64,000 nt of DNA from Mercurialis annua. Lineage: Eukaryota > Streptophyta > Magnoliopsida > Malpighiales > Euphorbiaceae. The position numbers and the translations under genes are program-made. The notes under the pieces were generated by a model, which saw only the letters and a list, made by a program, of their open reading frames with translations, did not search any database and had not been told where the DNA came from. Of this stretch, positions 58,334 through 64,000 are shown one piece after another; the stretch's first letter is position 1, and each line of letters starts with the position of its first letter. Location: the NCBI RefSeq assembly GCF_937616625.2, contig NC_065576.1:10976501-11040500 (forward strand), given 5' to 3'.

Positions 58334-58916
58334 CAACAAACATACGACAGTGTTCAAAAGTCAACTATACACACATAAACATAAAAATAATTACTGAATA
58401 GACTGTTTATTTAAAGGACGAGTTTAATTATTTTCTCATTTTTTTCTTTAAAAAGTGAAGCTCATTGCGGTGTAATCAATATATATCATGATGTTTATAA
58501 GCATAAACGCATATGCCAATTTACTCGGCATAGCCAAAAAAATTACCTTAATTTATACATAACTATTTTATTTATTACCTAAATACAGTCATAACAAGAT
58601 CTCAACAACATTAAAAATACTAAATCAAGTTTAAAATCATCATAAACATTAAATCCTTTCACCAAATTTAATTCAATATTAATTCCTAAGTAATATGTTA
58701 ATTCATTTTTTTAATTACATATTCATTAAAATATATTATAATATAAATTTATTAGATTTAATTAGGTTTAATAAAAAAATTAAAATTAATTTTAATTAAT
58801 ATTAAATATTAAATAGGAAATATTAATTATTTTTAAATATATATAAATTTCATTTATGATATAATTAATTTACTAATTATTAAATTTAAAAATTGGCTTG
58901 AATTTAAAATTAGGTT
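58334..58916. other. AT-rich flank
   Basis: Non-coding AT-rich sequence right of the gypsy element. No gene is seen. Confidence 0.4.
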
Positions 58917-59173
58917 TATTCACCCAAAAAATACCAAATCTATATTTTTTATGTCAGTTATAGTTAAATTTTATTTAAATATTTCAGCTGCCATGCTAGC
59001 CAATTGCTTAGTTGGCGGTGACGTGGACGACACGGTGTCAAAAAAACCGGTTCGATTCAAAAATGGCTAAAAAAGAAACAGAACATATAAGATTTGGCTA
59101 AATCTGGTGATTTTTAAAGGTTTGGCTATAATTGACACAAAACGTATAGATTTGGCATTTTTTGGTGATTAAG
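58917..59173. mobile_element. Small foldback MITE, inverted copy of 50935-51187
   Basis: It shares ggcggtgacgtggacgacac, accggttcgattcaaaaatg and caaaaaataccaaatc with the other copy in opposite orientation, so the two flank the gypsy insertion. Confidence 0.65.
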
Positions 59174-59904
59174 TCTACTTCTAATACTAACAATCTCTTT
59201 TGTTTAATATAGTAATGTTAAAATAAATTTCAGATAAATGTTTTAGGTAGATTAACATAGGCATAAGATATAAAAACACCATAACTTTTTTTTAAAAGTA
59301 CATATCGACCTTTTTATTTTTTGGGCACAATTAATCTCTCGTATTTTTAGAATGGAACAATCAAACCCTCGTTGTTTTAAAATCGAACAAATAAACCCTT
59401 TTAATTTACTTTTGGGATACTTACCCTCTCAAATTTTTAATAAGTATTTTAAATATTAAAATTATTTTTGAACTTTTTTCCTATAGTATTATGAGAAACA
59501 TGTCAACCATTAACGAATGTTTTAATGATGTTGGGTGAAAGAGGTTATTTGTTCAATTTAAAAATAAAGAGGGCTTAGTTACACCTAAAAGAAATAAAAG
59601 GATTGATCTGTACTTTTATAAAAACTACGAGAATTTTTTTGTATCTTTTGCCATTAAGGTATCATCACAATATGTATTTTTAAAGTAGTATCATTTTTAA
59701 CTTAAATAATAAAATTTCATAAGCATAAAAATGAATAAAATGGAAAATATTGAAAATTAAAAAATTACTATCAAACGAAAGCATATATAAATAAAAAAAC
59801 GAATATAATAAATGAAAATAGTGATAATTAAGAATTGTAAAGATTTGTAATAAATACAAAAATTAGTGCATGGTCTGACAAAACTAAAATGAATAAGACA
59901 AAAT
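59174..59904. other. AT-rich spacer
   Basis: It contains a partial foldback of MITE type (gtacatatcgacctttttat near 59300 and ggattgatctgtacttttat near 59600). No gene is seen. Confidence 0.45.
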
Positions 59905-61584
59905 TAATCAAGTGGGTGTATTGGAGAAAAAAATACAGCTTTCTTTCATTTAGCAGCTTCAGTGCATGCTAAAAATAACCAAATTACAGAGATATTTGTT
60001 GACAATGTTCGGTACTCGTCTCCGCTGGATTATTTCAACAGGTTTTATAAACAAGATCAGACTGCTCCTTTCAAGTTAAATTCCTTACAGTTTCGCTGCC
60101 TAATGCCTGACCAAGCTGCCAGTTTAATCTCCAAATTTAATGTGGAGGAGATTTATTCAGCTCTATCAAATTGTGACGATAACAAAGCTCCGGGACCCTT
60201 TAATATATTTTTCTACAAGAAGACATGGGATTTGTTAAAGCATGACTTTTATCAGATTTTTGAGAATTTTTATTCTACAGGCATTTTCCCTAGAGGTTTG
60301 ACTTCAGCTTTTTTAGTCTTAATTCCGAAAGAGCTAATCATTTAAAAGACTTTCGTCCTATAAGTTTAATTAATGGCGTGTTAAAAGTTTTGTCGAAGCT
60401 CCTAGCTATTCGTCTCACACCGTTGCTGCCACATGTCATTTCGGATAATCAATTCGGATTTGTTAAGGGACGTAGTATTCACAAATGCCATTCCATTGCG
60501 TCTGAATTTATTCATTCTTGCTCGAGACGAAGGGAGCAAATTTTCATAATCAAACTTGATTTTAAAAAGGCTTTTGACAGTGTTTCGTGGAAATATTTGT
60601 TAGAAGTTCTCCGTAACATGAATTCTGATGAGAAGTGGGTTCGGTGGGTATCCTCTCTTTTGGATTCATCTCATATATCAGTGTGATTAATTGAAGTCCG
60701 TCTAAGAGTTTTGTTATGGAGAAAGGTGTGCGGCAAGGCGATCCTTTGTCGCCTATGCTCTTTGTAATAGCGGCGGAAGGTTTTAAAGCCATTATTGATA
60801 AAGCGAAATCAGCAGGTCTTATTAATGGCATTCAAATTGAAGGCTATCATGAAACGATTTCCCTACTTCAGTTCGCCGATGATACACTTCTTTTTCTTCC
60901 AAATGATCTAGTGATGGTTCAAAGTCTTCTAAGAATTCTGAGATGTTTTCAGGCAATCTCCGGGCTTAGCATCAACTTTCAGAAAAGCTCGATCATAGGT
61001 CTGAATATGGGTACTGAAGAGGTCACAGCTGCGGCAAATATCTTGAGATGTAAAGTTGAAACTCTCCCATTTTCCTATCTTGGTTTACCTCTTGCTAAAA
61101 AAAAAATGCAGGCTGTTCATTATGCTCCTTTAATTCAGAACTTTGCTAGACATCTTGCGGGTTGGAAAGGCAAGCTTCTTTCAATGTCAGGTCGTTTGGT
61201 TTTGATAAATTCGGTATTAAGCAGTCTCCCAGTTTATTCAATGTGTAACTTTGCTTTGCCTATATCGGTTATTTCAACAATGGACGGTTGATGCGTAACT
61301 TTCTTTGGTCGGGTTCAAGTGAAAATAGAGGAATTTGTCGAGTGGCTTCGGAAACAGTTTGTTCTCCTCTTCGTTATGGGGGTTAAAATGTTCCTAATCT
61401 CCGTTTAAGAAATCAGAGTTTGTTGTTAAAATGGACATGGAAGCTCATTACTTGTGACAAAAACTCTCTTTGGTTTTCGATTATCAAAAGCGGGAGCATA
61501 ATTTCAAATCTGCAAGATCTTAAAGCTGCTATAACAGAGCATTAAAATCAAGCTTAGAAGCAAGAGGCTTTAATTAAACAAATC
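59905..61584 (+). pseudogene. Second L1-type LINE, truncated and frameshifted
   Basis: Reverse-transcriptase blocks in order: GEKNTAFFHLAASVHAKNN, CDDNKAPGPFNIFFYKKTWD, LKDFRPISLINGVLKVLSKL after a frameshift near 60330, FIIKLDFKKAFDSVSWKYLL, a stop near 60685, GVRQGDPLSPMLFVIAAEGF, and catalytic QFADDTLLF near 60875. The thumb/zf-RVT region follows (GWKGKLLSMSGRLVLINSVL), with more stops after 61290. The 5' endonuclease and 3' end are missing. The copia element at 61585 interrupts it. It differs clearly from the LINE at 11650-14838, so it belongs to another lineage. Confidence 0.85.
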
Positions 61585-61827
61585 TGTTAAAGTTTGTTAA
61601 ATAGGAAGTTAGTTTGTTAGTAAATAAGTTAGTGGTTGTACAGTCAACAATTCTGTTAGCTGAAATAACAGAAATAGCCGTTAGTGATTAATCATTAAAG
61701 AATTGACAGGTGTCAATTCTCTCGTTGTATAAATCAAGAGAGCTGAGTACAGTTCTCACTTAATGAAAATAATTCATTTTCTCCTTCAATTTTTTCTTCA
61801 ATCTTCAATCTTCTCTCAAAGGTTTCA
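61585..61827 (+). repeat. 5' LTR of the copia element
   Basis: It starts tgttaaagtttgttaaatag and ends at ggtttca. It contains ttgtataaatcaag as a possible TATA region (near 61725). The exact right edge is uncertain by a few bases because the 3' LTR cannot be compared. Confidence 0.65.
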
Positions 61828-62036
61828 GATTCTTTTATGGTATCAGAGCTTTCATAATCAAAACCGCTGCAAATTACTTTTAATTCTTTTCATCTGATTC
61901 AATTCGTTCTTCAAAGTTCATCTGATTCAATTCGTTCTTCATTCAAATATCAATTTCTTTATTACTTTGTTCTTCATCATCTTCTTTTCTTTTCTGATTT
62001 TTTCCTTTTCTTGAAACCCTAAATTTCTCATAAAAC

Positions 62037-64000
62037 ATGGCTTATGTTAACTCAGAATTTGATAATCCTTCAAATCCATTTTACTTACATCCTAGTGAAA
62101 ACCCATCTTTAATATTGATTTCTCCTCCTTTAAATGGACAAAATTATCACTCTTGGGCAAGATCAATGAAAATGTGCTTAATGTCTAAAAACAAACTGAA
62201 GTTTGTTAATGGTAGCATTACTGTTCCGATGAAGGAAGATCCAATTTATGCTGTTTGGGAACGTTGTAACACTATGGTGCTTTCTTGGATTCTTAGGTCC
62301 TTGTCACCTTCCATTGCACAAAGTATTTTTTGGATTGATACAGCTTTAGATGCTTGGAGGGATCTTCTTGACAGGTTTTCTCAAGGTAATGCAATTCGTA
62401 TATCTGACTTACAAGAGGAAATATATGTTTTCAAACAGAACAATCTGTCAGTAACAGATTATTTTACTCAGTTAAAGATCTTGTGGGATGAGTATATGAA
62501 TCTAAGATTTGTTCCTACCTGTACTTGTAATCCTCAGTGTTCTTGTCAAGCATTAAAGATTGTTAAAACTCAGCAAGAAGATGACTATATAATTCGTTTC
62601 TTGAAAGGTTTAACTGAAAATTTTGCAACTGTTAGAACTCAAATATTAATGGTTGAGCCTTTACCAAAGATTAATAAAGTATTTTCTTTGGTATTGCAAC
62701 ATGAAAGACAAATGGGGATTGGTTTTTCAGAATCTGTCTCTGCTTTACAAATAGTTGAACCTGCAGTTTTTGCAACTCAAGAAAATTCTAGTTTTCAGAA
62801 AAAGTTTACTGGTAATAATTTTGGTATTAATAGACCTGGGAATTTTACAAGACCTTCTGGATATAACAATAGACCTGGAAATTTTACTGGTAATAGAATG
62901 TTTGTGAATAGGTCTTCTGGAGTTGATAAACCATTATGTACTTTCTGTGGTATAAGTGGACATACTGTGGATATATGTTTTAAAAAACATGGATATCCAC
63001 CTGGATATAAACCTAGGCCTAGAATACAAGGCTATGTCAATCAAGTAGGTGAGTTTATTGCTGAGAGTGAACAAGAAAGGTATTATAATGATCAAGAACA
63101 GATTTGTTATAATAATGGTGAATTTGCTGAGCATGAAAAGGCAGAAAGGAATTGTGTTATGAGTCAAGATCAGGATATGCATAGAGAAGAGGAACATGCA
63201 CCTGTCTTTACACAAGAGCAGTATAAACAACTCATGAGTATGTTACAGCAGAATGCATCAACAAGTGGTCACAAGATTAATACAATATCAACAAATTTTG
63301 TTTCTACTTCTGCTGCAACAGACCTTGATGCTGGTATGAAAATCTCTAATATTAACTCTGTTTATACTAATTTTGAGAATGATTGTTGGATTATAGATTC
63401 AGGTGCTACTGATCATATTGTTTGTTCTATGAGTTATTTCAGTTCTTATAAGCCTGTTGATAATGTTTTTGTGACATTGCCAAACTCTCAGAAAATAAGT
63501 GTTACACATATAGGTGCTGTTAAGTTTAGTAAAGAGTGTGAATTGCATGATGTCTTATTTGTTCCTAAGTTTTTCTTTAATTTGATTTCAACTAGCAAAT
63601 TAACATCTTATTATCAATATTGCTTAATTCTTCATAAAGATGTTTGTATTATACAGGATGTTATCAATTGGAGGATGATCGGATTAGCTAGAAAGACTCG
63701 AGGACTTTATCAACTTGATAAATCTAAATTTGAGAATAGACATGTTATTTCTGTTAATGCTGTAAATGCAAAACCTGTTGCTAATGATTTTTTGTGGCAT
63801 AATAGATTAGGACATTTGGCCAATTCTAGATTAAAATGTTTGCAAGATCAATGTTCTATAATAAAGTTGCCTAGTGATTCTCATTGTAAGATTTGTCATT
63901 TAGCAAAGCAAAAGAAACTTTCTTTCCCTTTAAGTACTTCTGTTTCTAATAATTGTTTTGATATGATACATGTTGATATATGGGGGCCATCAAGAACAGT
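62037..64000 (+). CDS. Copia Gag-Pol polyprotein, N-terminal 654 residues
   Basis: ATG at 62037, no stop to the window end. Residues 1-300 are copia Gag (PPLNGQNYHSWARSMKM, WILRSLSPSIAQSIFW, YFTQLKILWDEYMNLR). The CCHC knuckle is CTFCGISGHTVDIC near 62938. The protease has WIIDSGATDHIV near 63388. The GAG-pre-integrase/zinc-binding region is WHNRLGHLANSRLKCL...CKICHLAKQKKLSF, giving the His-His-Cys-Cys set. The integrase core begins at DMIHVDIWGPSRT. The repeated NRPGNFT phrase before the knuckle is a small tandem expansion. The lack of any stop over about 1.96 kb shows a young copy. Confidence 0.92.
   Translation, partial: MAYVNSEFDNPSNPFYLHPSENPSLILISPPLNGQNYHSWARSMKMCLMSKNKLKFVNGSITVPMKEDPIYAVWERCNTMVLSWILRSLSPSIAQSIFWIDTALDAWRDLLDRFSQGNAIRISDLQEEIYVFKQNNLSVTDYFTQLKILWDEYMNLRFVPTCTCNPQCSCQALKIVKTQQEDDYIIRFLKGLTENFATVRTQILMVEPLPKINKVFSLVLQHERQMGIGFSESVSALQIVEPAVFATQENSSFQKKFTGNNFGINRPGNFTRPSGYNNRPGNFTGNRMFVNRSSGVDKPLCTFCGISGHTVDICFKKHGYPPGYKPRPRIQGYVNQVGEFIAESEQERYYNDQEQICYNNGEFAEHEKAERNCVMSQDQDMHREEEHAPVFTQEQYKQLMSMLQQNASTSGHKINTISTNFVSTSAATDLDAGMKISNINSVYTNFENDCWIIDSGATDHIVCSMSYFSSYKPVDNVFVTLPNSQKISVTHIGAVKFSKECELHDVLFVPKFFFNLISTSKLTSYYQYCLILHKDVCIIQDVINWRMIGLARKTRGLYQLDKSKFENRHVISVNAVNAKPVANDFLWHNRLGHLANSRLKCLQDQCSIIKLPSDSHCKICHLAKQKKLSFPLSTSVSNNCFDMIHVDIWGPSRT

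Larger units (their letters stand above)
61585..64000 (+). mobile_element. Ty1/copia retrotransposon, right part outside the window
   Basis: A 5' LTR of about 243 bp (61585-61827, TGTTAAAG...TTTCA), primer-binding site tggtatcagagc (61838-61849, initiator-Met tRNA type), leader, then a Gag-Pol frame that is still open at the last base. It is inserted in a decayed LINE. The 3' LTR is not in the window. Confidence 0.88.

Overview
The window is nuclear DNA from a flowering plant, most likely a eudicot. The evidence is an interstitial TTTAGGG telomere-type array, intron-containing SABATH methyltransferase genes, tRNA-derived SINEs and a dense load of plant transposons (CACTA, Helitron, MULE-type and Stowaway MITEs, L1-type LINEs, Ty3/gypsy and Ty1/copia). 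I cannot name the species. The only host genes I can support are a small tandem SABATH family and fragments of a geranylgeranyl diphosphate synthase gene. Almost everything else is mobile DNA. Layout: (1) 1-9925 is most of a CACTA (En/Spm) element read on the minus strand. It has 76-bp subterminal repeats, an apparently intact six-exon TNPA-like gene, an ATHILA-ORF1-like ORF, a captured DUF1985 gene cut off by the element's own terminus, three clusters of CTCGA motifs, and a terminus ending in TTGTAGTG at 9925. No TNPD transposase is visible. (2) 9926-14840 holds two Helitron copies and a 5'-truncated, mutated L1-type LINE. (3) 15194-47940 is the SABATH cluster. It contains SABATH-1 (18808-21377, complete), SABATH-2 (pseudogene cut in exon 2 at 28281), SABATH-3 (29183-33198, complete) and SABATH-4 (44898-47938, complete). 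SABATH-1/-2 and SABATH-3/-4 are two tandem copies of one two-gene unit, each with the same Athila-type LTR and the same second LTR between the genes. Comparing the units gives natural empty sites that date the later insertions: a 3.04-kb solo LTR, several MULE-type MITEs, a Stowaway MITE and a foldback element. (4) 47940-51500 is AT-rich, with weak repeats and one unassigned retroposon-like tail. (5) 51500-58328 is a very young Ty3/gypsy element with two 593-bp LTRs that look identical and a perfect ATACA target duplication. It encodes only Gag-protease on the minus strand, and carries an antisense, intron-containing gene pair on the plus strand where reverse transcriptase and integrase should be. 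(6) 59905-61584 is a second decayed LINE. It is interrupted by a Ty1/copia element (61585 to beyond the window) whose Gag-Pol frame is open from 62037 to the last base. The three complete SABATH genes share exon structure (25, 129 or 133, 85 and 122 codons), intron phase 0, a TATA box about 80-90 bp upstream of the ATG, and a His-Trp pair in the substrate pocket. They are therefore probably S-adenosylmethionine-dependent methyltransferases of small carboxylic acids, of the benzoate/jasmonate-like subtype rather than the strict salicylate (Met) subtype. SABATH-3 looks like a recombinant whose 5' part resembles SABATH-4 and whose 3' end resembles SABATH-1.
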